In this document: positions 9,056 through 17,911 of the stretch, piece by piece
Layout: each line of letters begins with the position of its first letter
Numbering within the stretch: the stretch's first letter is position 1
Source of the DNA: Amycolatopsis bullii
GTDB lineage: Bacteria > Actinomycetota > Actinomycetes > Mycobacteriales > Pseudonocardiaceae
Length of the DNA: 64,000 bases
Direction: 5' to 3'
NCBI RefSeq assembly: GCF_014654205.1
Contig: NZ_BNAW01000002.1
Location: forward strand, 1-64,000
Made by a program: the position numbers and the translations under genes
Notes under the pieces: model-generated
Database searches by the model: none
Seen by the model: only the letters and a program-made list of their open reading frames with translations
Told to the model about the DNA's origin: nothing

Positions 9056-9976
9056 ATGCCCCAGGCAGTGCGGTTCGACAACTACGGCGACATCGACGTC
9101 CTCGAGGTGCGGGACGTGCCCCGGCCGTCGCCGTCGGCCGGCGAGGTGCTGGTGCGCGTGCGGGCCGCCGGGATCAACCCAGGCGAGAACACGATCCGGA
9201 TCGGCGCGCTCCACGAGCGCTGGCCGGCGACGTTCCCGTCCGGCGAGGGCAGCGACCTGGCCGGTGTGGTCGAGGAGGTCGGCTCGGCGGTCCGCACGTG
9301 GTCCCCCGGCGACGAGGTGATCGGCTGGGTGGACACCCGCGGCAGCCACGCCGAGCTGGTCGCCGTCCCGGCAGCGCACCTCGTGCCGCGTCCCCCGTCG
9401 GTGCCGTGGGAGGTCGCCGGTTCGCTGTTCGTCGCGGGCACCACGGCGCACGCGAACGTGCGGGCCGTCGGGGCCGGGCCGGGCGACACGGTCGTCGTCG
9501 CGGGCGCCGCGGGCGGGGTCGGTTCGCTGACCGTGCAGCTGCTGCGTCACGCCGGCGCCACCGTCATCGGCCTGGCGGGTGCGGCCAACCACGCCTGGCT
9601 GCGGGCGCACGGCGTGCTGCCGGTGACCTACGGCGACGGCGTCCGGGACCGGATCCGCGCGGCCGCGCCGGACGGCGTCGACGCGTTCATCGACAACTTC
9701 GGCGACGGCTACCTCGACCTGGCGCTGGAACTCGGCGTGGCGAAGGACCGGATCAACACGATCATCGACTTCGCCGGCGCGGCGCGCACCGGTGTCAAGG
9801 CCGAAGGCATGGCCGGATCCGCGACCGTCGAGGTGCTGGGCGAGCTCGTCAAGCTGGTGGAGGCGGGCGAACTGGAGGTCCCGATCGCCGCCACCTACCC
9901 GCTCGCCGAGGTCCGCGCGGCCTACCGCGACCTGCTGCGCCGCCACTCGCGCGGCAAGATCGTGCTCATTCCCTGA
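9056..9976 (+). CDS. NADP-dependent quinone oxidoreductase-like alcohol dehydrogenase (MDR family)
   Basis: A 306-aa medium-chain dehydrogenase/reductase. The GroES-like domain has AAGINPGENTIRIG and GEGSDLAGVVEEVGSAV; the Rossmann domain has VVVAGAAGGVGSLTVQLLRHAGATVIG. The Cys and His zinc ligands of true alcohol dehydrogenases are absent, so it belongs with zinc-free quinone oxidoreductases. GGAAGGAGGGG lies before the ATG. The substrate is unknown. The divergent AraC regulator is the likely controller. Confidence 0.88.
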   Translation: MPQAVRFDNYGDIDVLEVRDVPRPSPSAGEVLVRVRAAGINPGENTIRIGALHERWPATFPSGEGSDLAGVVEEVGSAVRTWSPGDEVIGWVDTRGSHAELVAVPAAHLVPRPPSVPWEVAGSLFVAGTTAHANVRAVGAGPGDTVVVAGAAGGVGSLTVQLLRHAGATVIGLAGAANHAWLRAHGVLPVTYGDGVRDRIRAAAPDGVDAFIDNFGDGYLDLALELGVAKDRINTIIDFAGAARTGVKAEGMAGSATVEVLGELVKLVEAGELEVPIAATYPLAEVRAAYRDLLRRHSRGKIVLIP

Positions 9977-9985
9977 AGCCGGACC

Positions 9986-10014
9986 GGCCCCGTGGACGCG
10001 CCGTCCACGGGGCC
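9986..10014. terminator. Bidirectional hairpin between convergent genes
   Basis: Perfect 12-bp inverted repeat (GGCCCCGTGGAC and its complement) with a 5-base loop, in the gap between the dehydrogenase stop (9976) and the convergent GlxA-type regulator stop (10033). Confidence 0.78.
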
Positions 10015-10032
10015 CGCCGGCCGGAACGACTT

Positions 10033-10971
10033 CTACGGCGCCCGGAACGCCCGCCGGTAAGCACCCGGTGTGGTGCCGACGCGCTCGCGGAACCGGCGCC
10101 GCAGGTTGACCGCCGAGGCCAGGCCGACGCGGGCCGCGATCGCCTCCACCGGCAGGTCCGTCTCCTCGAGCAGCGTGCGCGCCGCCGCCACCCGGCGGGC
10201 CAGCAGCCACGCGCCCGGGCTCGTCCCGAGCCGGTCGGCGAAGCGCCGGGCCAGCGTCCGCGGGGAAACGTTCAGGTGCGCGGCCAGCTCCCCCACCGAC
10301 AACGGCGTGCCGAGGCGCGCACCGGCCCACTCCAGCAGGCCGTCCAGTTCGCCGTCGGCCGGATCGGGCGGCGGCGCGTACTGCGCCTGGCCGCCTTCGC
10401 GGTGCGGCGGCAGCACCATGTGCCGCGCGAGCAGGGCCGCGTACGCGGCTCCGTGGTCTTTCCGGACCAGGTGCAGGCACAGGTCGAAGCCGGCGCCCGC
10501 CCCGGCGCTCGTGGCGACGTCGCCGTGGTCGACGTAGAGGACGTCCGGTTCCACGCTCACCTTCGGGAACTCCCGCCGCAGCTGGTCGGCCCGCGCCCAG
10601 TGCGTCGTCGCCGAACGGCCGTCCAGCAGTCCCGTGCGGGCCAGCGCGAACACCCCCGAGCAGATCGTGACGAGCCGTGCGCCGCGCGCGTGCGCCGCGA
10701 GGAGCGCCCGCCGCACGCCGGCCGGCAGCGGCGCCTCCACCGGCGCCCAGCCCGGGACGAGCACGGTGTCCGCGGCCTCCAGCGCCTCGAGGCCGTGCGG
10801 AACGGCCATCGCGTACCCGGCCGTCGTCGCGACCGGCCCTGGCGTCTCGGCGCACACCTCGAACGCGTAGTGCCCCGGAATCCCCGCCCGCGGGGTCCCG
10901 AACACCTCGGCGGCGACGCCGAGCTCGAACGTCGACTGCACCGGCCGCACGAGGGCCACCACGCGATGCAT
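10033..10971 (-). CDS. GlxA-type AraC regulator (DJ-1/PfpI domain plus AraC HTH)
   Basis: A 312-aa protein starting MHRVVALVRPVQSTFELGVAAEVFG. The N-terminal DJ-1/PfpI-like domain includes TICSGVFALARTGLLDGRSATTHW and VDHGDVATSAGAGAGFDLCLHLVRKDHG. The C-terminal AraC domain has SVGELAAHLNVSPRTLARRFADRLG and EAIAARVGLASAVNLRRRFRERVGTTPGAYRR. No ribosome site precedes the ATG at 10971, so a leaderless message is possible. It diverges from a small cupin gene across 70 bp. Confidence 0.9.
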   Translation of the reverse strand: MHRVVALVRPVQSTFELGVAAEVFGTPRAGIPGHYAFEVCAETPGPVATTAGYAMAVPHGLEALEAADTVLVPGWAPVEAPLPAGVRRALLAAHARGARLVTICSGVFALARTGLLDGRSATTHWARADQLRREFPKVSVEPDVLYVDHGDVATSAGAGAGFDLCLHLVRKDHGAAYAALLARHMVLPPHREGGQAQYAPPPDPADGELDGLLEWAGARLGTPLSVGELAAHLNVSPRTLARRFADRLGTSPGAWLLARRVAAARTLLEETDLPVEAIAARVGLASAVNLRRRFRERVGTTPGAYRRAFRAP

Positions 10972-11041
10972 GGCAGGAAAGTACCCCACGGTGTCGTTCC
11001 GGACGCTGTCCCGCCGCGGCGGCCCCCGGCACGGTGGTGCC

Positions 11042-11377
11042 ATGCATCCGGAAATCCTCGCCCAGGAGGGCTACACGTCCGTGTCCGTCGCCGACGCTCC
11101 CGTGCGCGAGCTGTTCCCCGGTGTCCGGCTTCGTCCACTGTGGACGGGCGCGAACGGCGCCCACGCCGGCGTCCTGGAAATGGACCCCGGCACGTCCTGG
11201 CCGCACCGGGACGTGCACGAGCCCGGCCCGGAAGAGGTCTACGTCGTCGCAGGCACCTTCGACGACGGCGCCCGGAGCCATCCGGCCGGAACGTTCCTGC
11301 ACGCCCCGGCCGGCTCCTGGCACGTGCCCGCCAGTGCCACCGGCTGCACGTTGTTCCTCTTCTACCCCGAGGGTTAG
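11042..11377 (+). CDS. Small single-domain cupin protein
   Basis: A 111-aa cupin with metal-binding pattern SWPHRDVHEPGPEEVYVVAGTFDDGARSHPAG and second motif HAPAGSWHVPAS, similar to ChrR-type anti-sigma cupin domains but lacking any zinc-binding N-terminal domain. It may act on, or sense, a small molecule. It is divergent from the GlxA-type regulator and ends five bases before the convergent pdxS stop. Confidence 0.8.
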   Translation: MHPEILAQEGYTSVSVADAPVRELFPGVRLRPLWTGANGAHAGVLEMDPGTSWPHRDVHEPGPEEVYVVAGTFDDGARSHPAGTFLHAPAGSWHVPASATGCTLFLFYPEG

Positions 11378-11381
11378 AACG

Positions 11382-12305
11382 TCACCAGCCGCGCTCGGCG
11401 AGGCGGTGCGGCTCCGGCAGTTCCTCGACGTTGATGCCGACCATCGCCTCGCCGAGGCCGCGCGAGACCTTGGCCAGGACGTCCGGGTCGTCGTAGAACG
11501 TCGTCGCCTTGACGATCGCCTCGGCGCGCTGGGCCGGGTTGCCGGACTTGAAGATGCCCGAGCCGACGAACACGCCCTCGGCGCCGAGCTGCATCATCAT
11601 CGCCGCGTCGGCCGGGGTGGCGATGCCGCCCGCGGTGAACAGCACCACCGGCAGCTTGCCCGCCTCGGCCACCTCGCGCACCAGCTCGTACGGCGCCTGC
11701 AGCTCCTTCGCCGCGACGAACAGCTCGTCCTCGGGCAGGTTCTGCAGGCGGCGGATCTCCTGCCGGATCTTCCGCATGTGCGTGGTCGCGTTGGAGACGT
11801 CACCGGTGCCGGCCTCGCCCTTGGAGCGGATCATCGCCGCGCCCTCGGTGATCCGGCGCAGCGCCTCGCCGAGGTTGGTCGCGCCGCAGACGAAGGGGAC
11901 GGTGAACGCCCACTTGTCGATGTGGTTGGCGTAGTCGGCCGGGGTGAGGACCTCGGACTCGTCCACGTAGTCGACGCCGAGGGACTGCAGGACCTGCGCC
12001 TCGACGAAGTGGCCGATGCGGGCCTTGGCCATCACCGGGATCGAGACGGCCTCGATGATGCCGTCGATCAGGTCGGGGTCGCTCATCCGGGCGACGCCGC
12101 CCTGGGCGCGGATGTCGGCGGGCACGCGCTCGAGGGCCATCACCGCGACCGCGCCGGCGTCTTCGGCGATCTTGGCCTGATCGGCGGTGACCACGTCCAT
12201 GATCACGCCGCCCTTGAGCATCTCGGCCATGCCGCGCTTCACCTTGGCGGTGCCGGTGACGGACTGGACGGTGCCGCTGGAGGGGGTGGGCTGCTGCTCG
12301 GACAC
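11382..12305 (-). CDS. pdxS: Pyridoxal 5'-phosphate synthase lyase subunit PdxS
   Basis: A 307-aa protein from GTG 12305 with all PdxS signatures: [53 protein letters not shown] (active-site Lys), [10 protein letters not shown] and [31 protein letters not shown]. It makes PLP from ribose 5-phosphate, glyceraldehyde 3-phosphate and ammonia in a dodecamer with PdxT. GAAAGG lies 9 bases upstream. It is separated from pdxT by accessory genes here. Confidence 0.96.
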   Translation of the reverse strand: MSEQQPTPSSGTVQSVTGTAKVKRGMAEMLKGGVIMDVVTADQAKIAEDAGAVAVMALERVPADIRAQGGVARMSDPDLIDGIIEAVSIPVMAKARIGHFVEAQVLQSLGVDYVDESEVLTPADYANHIDKWAFTVPFVCGATNLGEALRRITEGAAMIRSKGEAGTGDVSNATTHMRKIRQEIRRLQNLPEDELFVAAKELQAPYELVREVAEAGKLPVVLFTAGGIATPADAAMMMQLGAEGVFVGSGIFKSGNPAQRAEAIVKATTFYDDPDVLAKVSRGLGEAMVGINVEELPEPHRLAERGW

Positions 12306-12395
12306 GACGAGGCCTTTCCACAAGGAGAACAGGGGGTGACGAGTCCGAGGGTAGGACCGCGGTGGACCCTTCAAGCAGGCCAGTACGCGGGTATC

Positions 12396-13379
12396 TCAGC
12401 AGTCCACTTCGCCGGTGCCCGCGACCAGGGCTTCCGCGAGCGAACTGCGCACGTAGAGCACGTGACGTCCGGCACGATGCCGGTTGACCAGGCCCGCAGC
12501 CTGGAGTACGCCGAGGTGCTGCGACACCGCGCCGGCGCTCAGCCCGGTCCGGCGGGCCAGTTCGGCGGTCGACGCCGGGGCGGCCAGTTCGGCCAGCAGC
12601 ATCGCGCGGCCGCGGCCCACCACGGCGGCCAGCGCGCCGGGTGCGGTGGCCGTGCCGGTCTCCCACAGCGTGGCGATCCCGCGCGGCGGGTAGCGCAGCA
12701 CCGGCTGCCAGCGCGCGTCGGTCTTCGAGAACACCCGCGGCCAGACGAACGCCGAGGGCACCAGCACGAGACCGCGCCCGTCGAGCGGGACGGCGGCGTG
12801 CAGGTGCCGGTGCGCCACCGTGAGCGTGCCGCCCCGCCAGCGGACCAGCGGGGTGAGGTCGTTGAACAGCTCGGCGGCCCCGCCCTGGGCCAGCAGCCGG
12901 GACCGGTACAGCACGTCGGCTTCGAGCAGGGCGCGGATCCGCGGCCAGTCGGGGGCCAGCACGAGCTGCCAGTACCGCTCCATCAGCGTCGCGAGCCGCT
13001 CCAGTCCCGCCTCCGGCTCGCGGTGGAACCGGTTCAGCGCGGGCGAACGCGGCCCGCTCATCGCGTCCAGTTCGCGCCGGACCAGGCGGGCGGGCACGTC
13101 CCGCAGGTCGGCCAGCTCGTCGGCCAGTTCGGGCAGCGGCGTCGACGGCGTCCCGGCCAGGAACCCGGGCAGGTGCCGCGGCGGGACGAGCTCGCGCAGC
13201 AGCCCGATGTCCAGGCCGGCCTCGTCGAGCGCCGCGGTGGCGCGCTTGATCCACGGCAGGTGCAGGGCGTGCTGCCCCGGGGCGTTGAGGACGCGGACGC
13301 TGGCGACGATCTCCCAGGCCGGGGAGAACGCGAACCGGGTGTGCGCCAGGTCCTCTGTGGAGAATGCCAGGTCGAGCAA
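12396..13379 (-). CDS. ArsR-family regulator with DUF5937-like N-terminal domain
   Basis: About 327 aa. The N-terminal 220 residues (LDLAFSTEDLAHTRFAFSPAWEIVASVRVL...) match the DUF5937-type domain. The last 90 hold an ArsR winged helix (GRGRAMLLAELAAPASTAELARRTGLSAGAVSQHLGVLQAAGLVNRHRAGRHVLYVRS). The TTG at 13379 is chosen because GGAGG lies 5 bases upstream. It shares orientation with the FAD oxidase upstream, 32 bp away, and probably senses a ligand linked to it. No metal-binding Cys pair is seen. Confidence 0.85.
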   Translation of the reverse strand: MLDLAFSTEDLAHTRFAFSPAWEIVASVRVLNAPGQHALHLPWIKRATAALDEAGLDIGLLRELVPPRHLPGFLAGTPSTPLPELADELADLRDVPARLVRRELDAMSGPRSPALNRFHREPEAGLERLATLMERYWQLVLAPDWPRIRALLEADVLYRSRLLAQGGAAELFNDLTPLVRWRGGTLTVAHRHLHAAVPLDGRGLVLVPSAFVWPRVFSKTDARWQPVLRYPPRGIATLWETGTATAPGALAAVVGRGRAMLLAELAAPASTAELARRTGLSAGAVSQHLGVLQAAGLVNRHRAGRHVLYVRSSLAEALVAGTGEVDC

Positions 13380-13411
13380 CGCTGCCTCCTGCCGGCGGGA
13401 TCCGGCGCAGT

Positions 13412-14800
13412 CTAGGACGCTCCCGTGTGGACAGTCGAGCGGGTCCCGGAGAGCCCTTGCGGGAAGGCGAAAACCCCGTCCGGGTCGTACTTCCGGGCGA
13501 TCGCGCGCAGCCGCGGCAGGTTCACCCCGTAGTACGCCTGCGCCCAGTCCGGCAGGTCCGGGTCGAGGTAGTTGACGTACCCGGTGGTGCCGAACTCCGG
13601 CCCCAGCCCGTCGCGCACGGCGGCCAGCGCGCGCCGGGCCCCGGCTTCGCCGCCGTCCTCGGGCGCGGCGTCGTGCAGGAACTGGAAACTCGCCAGCGCG
13701 GACCGGTGCGGGAACGCCGTTTCGCGGGCGCCGACGCGGGCGATCGCGCCGCCGGCGGAGTCGATCAGCGTGGTGACGCCCGGGTCGCGGGTCACCACCT
13801 CGGTCACCGCCGCCGGGTCGGCGGCCGGCCGCGTCAGCATGCGCGAGGTGCCGGTGTAGGCCTCGCGAAGCCCCGGCCGGGAGTCCCGGACGTCGAAGGA
13901 GCGCACCGCGCTCAGGTGGTCCAGCTCCCGGGTCCGCCGGGCGGACGGCCGGGTGCCGATCCGGCGGACGAGGTCGTCCAGCAGGCCGGCCAGCCGGGTT
14001 TCGCGACCGGCGAAGGTCCCGGCGAGCGCGGTGCGGCCGGGCGCGAACTCGATGCCGGACCACAGCTCGTCCGGCATCCCGGGCAGCCAGTCCTGCCAGG
14101 CGCCGAACAACGCGGCCCGCGCGGCGGCCGGGAACTCCAGCGAGTAGGTGGCGAGGTCGGTGGCCGGGACGGTCCGGAAGGTGAACGCGGTGACGATCCC
14201 GAAGTTCCCGCCGCCCCCGCCGCGCAGCGCCCAGAACAGATCCGGTTCCGCCGTCGCCGAAACCGTGCGCACCCGGCTGTCGGCGGTGACGATCCGCGCC
14301 GCTTCGAGGTGGTCGCACGTCAGCCCGTACTTGCGGTCGACCACGCCGATTCCGCCGCCGAGGGCGAGTCCGGCGATGCCCACGGCTCCGCAGAGGCCCG
14401 CGGGCAGGACGCGGCCGGCGGCGGCCAGCGCCGCCGCGACCGGTCCCAGCCGGGTCCCGCCGCCGAGCACGGCCCGCCCGTCCGGGCGCACCTCGATGCC
14501 GGAGAACCGGCCGAGGTCCACCACGATCCCGCCGTCCACAGTGGAATAGCCGGGGTAGCTGTGCCCGCCGCCGCGGGCGGCGACCGGCAAGCCGTGCCGG
14601 GCCGCGAAGCCGACGGCGGCCTGGACGTCCTCGACGCGCATCGCGCCGACGACGGCGGCCGGTCTCCGGTCGTCGAACATCGTGAAGAAGCACCGCCGCG
14701 CGGTCGCGTAGCCCGGTTCGCCCGGCCGGAACAGGGGCCCGGTCAGCCGGCCGCGCAGCCGCTCCCAGTCGGCCGACGACGGGAACACCTGCCTGTTCAT
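13412..14800 (-). CDS. FAD-dependent oxidase of the berberine bridge enzyme/PCMH family
   Basis: A 462-aa protein. The FAD-binding PCMH domain has ARRCFFTMFDDRRPAAVV, VAARGGGHSYPGYSTVDGGIVVDLG, GGGIGVVDRKYGLTCDHL and GGGGGNFGIVTAFTFR. The C-terminus ends in the BBE motif YGVNLPRLRAIARKYDPDGVFAFPQGL. The His of GGGHSYPGY is the usual 8-alpha-histidyl FAD attachment site. The second (Cys) attachment motif is replaced (LPAGLCGAVGIAG keeps a nearby Cys). GGGAGC precedes ATG 14800. Substrate unknown; these enzymes oxidise sugars or secondary metabolites. Confidence 0.9.
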   Translation of the reverse strand: MNRQVFPSSADWERLRGRLTGPLFRPGEPGYATARRCFFTMFDDRRPAAVVGAMRVEDVQAAVGFAARHGLPVAARGGGHSYPGYSTVDGGIVVDLGRFSGIEVRPDGRAVLGGGTRLGPVAAALAAAGRVLPAGLCGAVGIAGLALGGGIGVVDRKYGLTCDHLEAARIVTADSRVRTVSATAEPDLFWALRGGGGGNFGIVTAFTFRTVPATDLATYSLEFPAAARAALFGAWQDWLPGMPDELWSGIEFAPGRTALAGTFAGRETRLAGLLDDLVRRIGTRPSARRTRELDHLSAVRSFDVRDSRPGLREAYTGTSRMLTRPAADPAAVTEVVTRDPGVTTLIDSAGGAIARVGARETAFPHRSALASFQFLHDAAPEDGGEAGARRALAAVRDGLGPEFGTTGYVNYLDPDLPDWAQAYYGVNLPRLRAIARKYDPDGVFAFPQGLSGTRSTVHTGAS

Positions 14801-14928
14801 GCCGCTCCCGCCTGCCCGGGCCCCGGGGCATTCGGCTGGTCCCGGGGGCCTTGCCTTGCCGTGACCAGGGTAGCGGGTGTGTGATCGAGGACACATCCCG
14901 TACACCAGCCGTTCGCCGAGGAGTCGTC

Positions 14929-17037
14929 ATGGCCGACAAACAAGCCAAGAACGCCGACACCGGGGCCGCCGTCGCTGTGGACGACCCCGCCAAGGTCCGC
15001 AACGTCGTGCTCGTCGGCCCGGCCGGGTCCGGGAAGACCACCCTCGCCGAAGCCCTGCTCGCCGCCTCCGGCACGGTGCCGCGGGCGGGCTCGGTGGTCG
15101 ACGGCACGACGGTGTGCGACCACGACCCGGCGGCGGTCCGCCAGCAGCGCTCGGTCGGCCTCTCGGTCGCACCGGTGCTGCACCAGGGCCACAAGATCAA
15201 CCTGATCGACACGCCCGGGTACGCGGACTTCGTCGGGGAGCTGCGGGCCGGGCTGCGGGCGGCCGACGCGGCGCTGTTCGTCGTCTCCGCCGCCGAGGGC
15301 GTCGACGCGGCGACGGTCGCGGTGTGGGAGGAGTGCGCCGCGGTCGGGATGCCGCGCGCGGTCGTCGTCTCCCGGCTCGACCACCACCGGGCCGACGCGA
15401 CGGCCGAGATCGCCGCCTGCCAGGCCGCGTTCGGCGCCGGCGTGCTGCCGCTGTACCTCCCGGCGGGCGACGGCCTGGTCGGGCTGATCACCCAGCGGTA
15501 CTTCGACTACTCCGGCGGGTACCCGCCGACGGTCGGCGAGCCCGCCGCCGCCGAGCTGGCGCGGATGGCCGAGGCACGCAACGAGCTGATCGAAGGGATC
15601 ATCGCCGAGAGCGAGGACGAGTCCTTGATGGACCGTTACCTCGCCGGCGAGGAAATCCCGGAAGCCACCCTCATCGCCGACCTGGAGACCGCGGTCGCCC
15701 GCGGGTCCTTCCACCCGGTCATCCCGGTGTGCTCGACCAGCGGGATCGGCCTGGCCGAGGTGCTCGACGGCATCGTCCGCGCGTTCCCCTCCCCGCTGGA
15801 GCACCGGCCCCCCGCGGTCACCACGCCGGACGGCGGCGAGCACGCCGCGATCACCGCCGACCCCGCGGGCCCCCTCGCCGCGGAGGTCGTCCGGACGGCG
15901 GTGGACTCCTACGTCGGCCGGGTGTCCCTCGTCCGGGTGTTTTCCGGGACGCTGCGGCCCGAACGTCCGGTGCACGTGTCCGGGCACGGCCTCGCCGAGC
16001 GCGGTCACGAGGACCACGACGCCGACGAGCGCGTCGCGCACCTCTATTCCCCGCTCGGCTCTTCCTTGCGGGAAGTGCCCTTCTGCGTCGCGGGCGACCT
16101 CTGCGCGCTGACGAAGGTCGGCTCGGCCGAGACCGGCGACACCGTCTCCTCCCCCGACGACCCGCTGCTCATGGAGCCCTGGGCGATGCCGGAACCGCTG
16201 TTGCCGGTGGCGGTCGTCGCGAAGACCCGCAGCGACGAGGACACGTTGGCCCGCAACCTTTCCCGGCTCGTCGCCGGCGACCCGACGCTGCGCCTGGACC
16301 GCAACGCCGAGACCGGCCAGCTGGTGCTGTGGTGCATGGGCGAGGCCCACGCCGACGTCGTGCTCTCGCGGCTGCGCGCGGGCGGCGCCGACGTCGACAC
16401 CGAACCGGTGAAGATCAGCCTGCGCTCGACGTTCAGCAAGCCGGCCAAGGGCCACGGGCGGCACGTGAAGCAGTCCGGCGGGCACGGCCAGTTCGCCGTC
16501 TGCGACATCGAGGTCGAACCGCTGCCGCGCGGCGGCGGGTTCCAGTTCGTGGACAAGGTCGTCGGCGGCGCGGTGCCGCACCAGTTCATCCCCAGCGTGG
16601 AGAAGGGCGTGCGGGCCCAGCTGGCGCGCGGCCTCGCCGACGGCCACCCGGTGGTCGACGTCAAGGTCACCCTGGTCGACGGCAAGGCGCACAGCGTCGA
16701 CTCCTCGGACGCGGCGTTCCAGACGGCGGGCGCGCTGGCCCTGCGGGAGGCCGCGGCGAACGGCCACCTCACGATGCTGGAGCCCCTGGAGGAAGTGGCG
16801 ATCCGGCTGCCGGACGAGCACCTGGGCACCGTGCTGGGCGACCTCTCGTCCCGCCGCGGCCGTGTCCTGGGCACCGAGGCGGGCGAGGGTGGCCGGACGG
16901 TGATCCGCGCGGAGGTCCCCGCCACGGAACTGGTCCGCTACCTGATCGACCTGCGTTCGATGACCTCGGGCACGGCCACGTTCACCCGCCGCCACGCCCG
17001 GTTCGAGCCGATGCCGGAAGGAATGGCCGTCCACTGA
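14929..17037 (+). CDS. Elongation factor G-like protein EF-G2
   Basis: A 702-aa translational GTPase paralogue. The G1 motif GPAGSGKTT and G3 DTPGYADF are intact. G4 is SRLD rather than NKxD, and the switch I region, normally with RGITI, reads QQRSVGLSVAPV. Domains II-V follow (SYVGRVSLVRVFSGTL; MGEAHADVVLSRL; KGHGRHVKQSGGHGQFAVCDIEVEPL). Mycobacterial EF-G2 proteins of this kind lack translocation activity, so this is not the housekeeping EF-G. GAGGAG precedes the ATG. Confidence 0.92.
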   Translation: MADKQAKNADTGAAVAVDDPAKVRNVVLVGPAGSGKTTLAEALLAASGTVPRAGSVVDGTTVCDHDPAAVRQQRSVGLSVAPVLHQGHKINLIDTPGYADFVGELRAGLRAADAALFVVSAAEGVDAATVAVWEECAAVGMPRAVVVSRLDHHRADATAEIAACQAAFGAGVLPLYLPAGDGLVGLITQRYFDYSGGYPPTVGEPAAAELARMAEARNELIEGIIAESEDESLMDRYLAGEEIPEATLIADLETAVARGSFHPVIPVCSTSGIGLAEVLDGIVRAFPSPLEHRPPAVTTPDGGEHAAITADPAGPLAAEVVRTAVDSYVGRVSLVRVFSGTLRPERPVHVSGHGLAERGHEDHDADERVAHLYSPLGSSLREVPFCVAGDLCALTKVGSAETGDTVSSPDDPLLMEPWAMPEPLLPVAVVAKTRSDEDTLARNLSRLVAGDPTLRLDRNAETGQLVLWCMGEAHADVVLSRLRAGGADVDTEPVKISLRSTFSKPAKGHGRHVKQSGGHGQFAVCDIEVEPLPRGGGFQFVDKVVGGAVPHQFIPSVEKGVRAQLARGLADGHPVVDVKVTLVDGKAHSVDSSDAAFQTAGALALREAAANGHLTMLEPLEEVAIRLPDEHLGTVLGDLSSRRGRVLGTEAGEGGRTVIRAEVPATELVRYLIDLRSMTSGTATFTRRHARFEPMPEGMAVH

Positions 17038-17043
17038 CCCGCT

Positions 17044-17085
17044 CGTGAGTGGTAAGGCGGGTTGGAACTCTCCTTACCACTCACG
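17044..17085. terminator. Bidirectional hairpin built from a perfect 14-bp inverted repeat
   Basis: CGTGAGTGGTAAGG at 17044-17057 and its exact complement at 17072-17085 flank a 14-base loop, between the convergent EF-G2 and XdhC-like genes. The sequence is less GC-rich than most hairpins here and looks like a dispersed intergenic repeat. Confidence 0.78.
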
Positions 17086-17096
17086 ACCGCGTCGGG

Positions 17097-17600
17097 TCAG
17101 AAGTCGAAGCCGCCGGGGCGGTCGTTGCGGTCGGCGAGCAGGCCCGCGAGGGTGGCCAGGGCGATCTCCGGCGGGGTGCGGGAGCCGATGTTCAGCCCGA
17201 CCGGGCGGTGCACGCGGGCGATGTCGGCCTCCGGCACGCCGAGGCCCTGCAGCGCCGCCACGTGCGGACCGGGGTGACGCGGGTTGCCGAGCACGCCCAC
17301 CCACCGCGGGTTCCCCTCGAGCGCGGCCTTCAGCACCGGCCCCAGCTCGGGCCGGTGGTGGTCGGTGACGACCACGTCCGCGGACGCGTCGAGCGGCGGC
17401 AGCACGGTGTCCGCCTCGAAGCCCTCGGGCACGTCGGTGACGCGGGCGGGATCGGCCTCGTAGAGCGCGACGTGGTAACCGAGGTCCTTCGCGAACTTCA
17501 GCAGGAACCGGGAAACCGGCGACGCGAACACCGCCACCAGGGTCCGCACTCCCGGGTCGGCCGGAGCCGTGCCGTGCGCGACGTCGCAGGTCTCACTCAT
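17097..17600 (-). CDS. XdhC Rossmann-domain protein
   Basis: A 167-aa protein corresponding to only the C-terminal Rossmann domain of XdhC/CoxI proteins: LVAVFASPVSRFLLKFAKDLGYHVALYEADPAR, DVVVTDHHRPELGPVLKAALEGNPRWVGVLGNPRH, RVHRPVGLNIGSRTPPEIALATLAGLLADRND. The N-terminal Cys-containing domain is missing. XdhC proteins help insert and protect the sulfurated molybdenum cofactor, but no molybdoenzyme gene lies nearby. It trails the run of three WWVV-EEQ genes, ending that leftward transcription unit. Confidence 0.87.
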   Translation of the reverse strand: MSETCDVAHGTAPADPGVRTLVAVFASPVSRFLLKFAKDLGYHVALYEADPARVTDVPEGFEADTVLPPLDASADVVVTDHHRPELGPVLKAALEGNPRWVGVLGNPRHPGPHVAALQGLGVPEADIARVHRPVGLNIGSRTPPEIALATLAGLLADRNDRPGGFDF

Positions 17601-17613
17601 GCCGCCCAGTGTG

Positions 17614-17880
17614 TCAGCCGCCGGCCTGCTCGCCCACCGTCACGCGGAACTGCCACACGTCCGTCCTGCCCTTCACCAGCACCAGATACCCGTCGCTGAT
17701 CCGCAGCACGACCCGCTTCTGCGGCGACGACGGCCGCGGCGGCCGGTGCTGCTTGGCCAGCAGGAACGCCTCGCCGAACGCGGTGTCGCGGTCCGGGTAC
17801 CCCGCCGCGTCGGCGACGCCCCAGCCGCGCCCGTCTCCCGCGCCGCCCTGCTCTTCGATGACCACCCACCACGTACTCAT
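17614..17880 (-). CDS. WWVV-EEQ small protein, paralogue 3
   Basis: An 88-aa protein of no family I recognise. It starts MSTWWVVIEEQGG and ends KRVVLRISDGYLVLVKGRTDVWQFRVTVGE. The same skeleton (WWVV-[VI]EEQ near the start, then a hydrophobic strand KVLR-GYLV, then GRT-FRVT near the end) recurs in the two genes upstream, so the three arose by tandem duplication. It is predicted soluble and beta-rich. The first 15 and last 25 residues are best kept. It lies 31 bp after its neighbour and 13 bp before xdhC. Confidence 0.75.
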   Translation of the reverse strand: MSTWWVVIEEQGGAGDGRGWGVADAAGYPDRDTAFGEAFLLAKQHRPPRPSSPQKRVVLRISDGYLVLVKGRTDVWQFRVTVGEQAGG

Positions 17881-17911
17881 GCCGGTCCGACGCGGCGAAG
17901 CCCGCGGCGGT

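Noticed and set aside
7997..11323. 1108-aa minus-strand frame
   Set aside because: Only its last 317 residues (the AraC regulator) are real. The rest is antisense to the dehydrogenase and out of frame with the GlxA-type gene.
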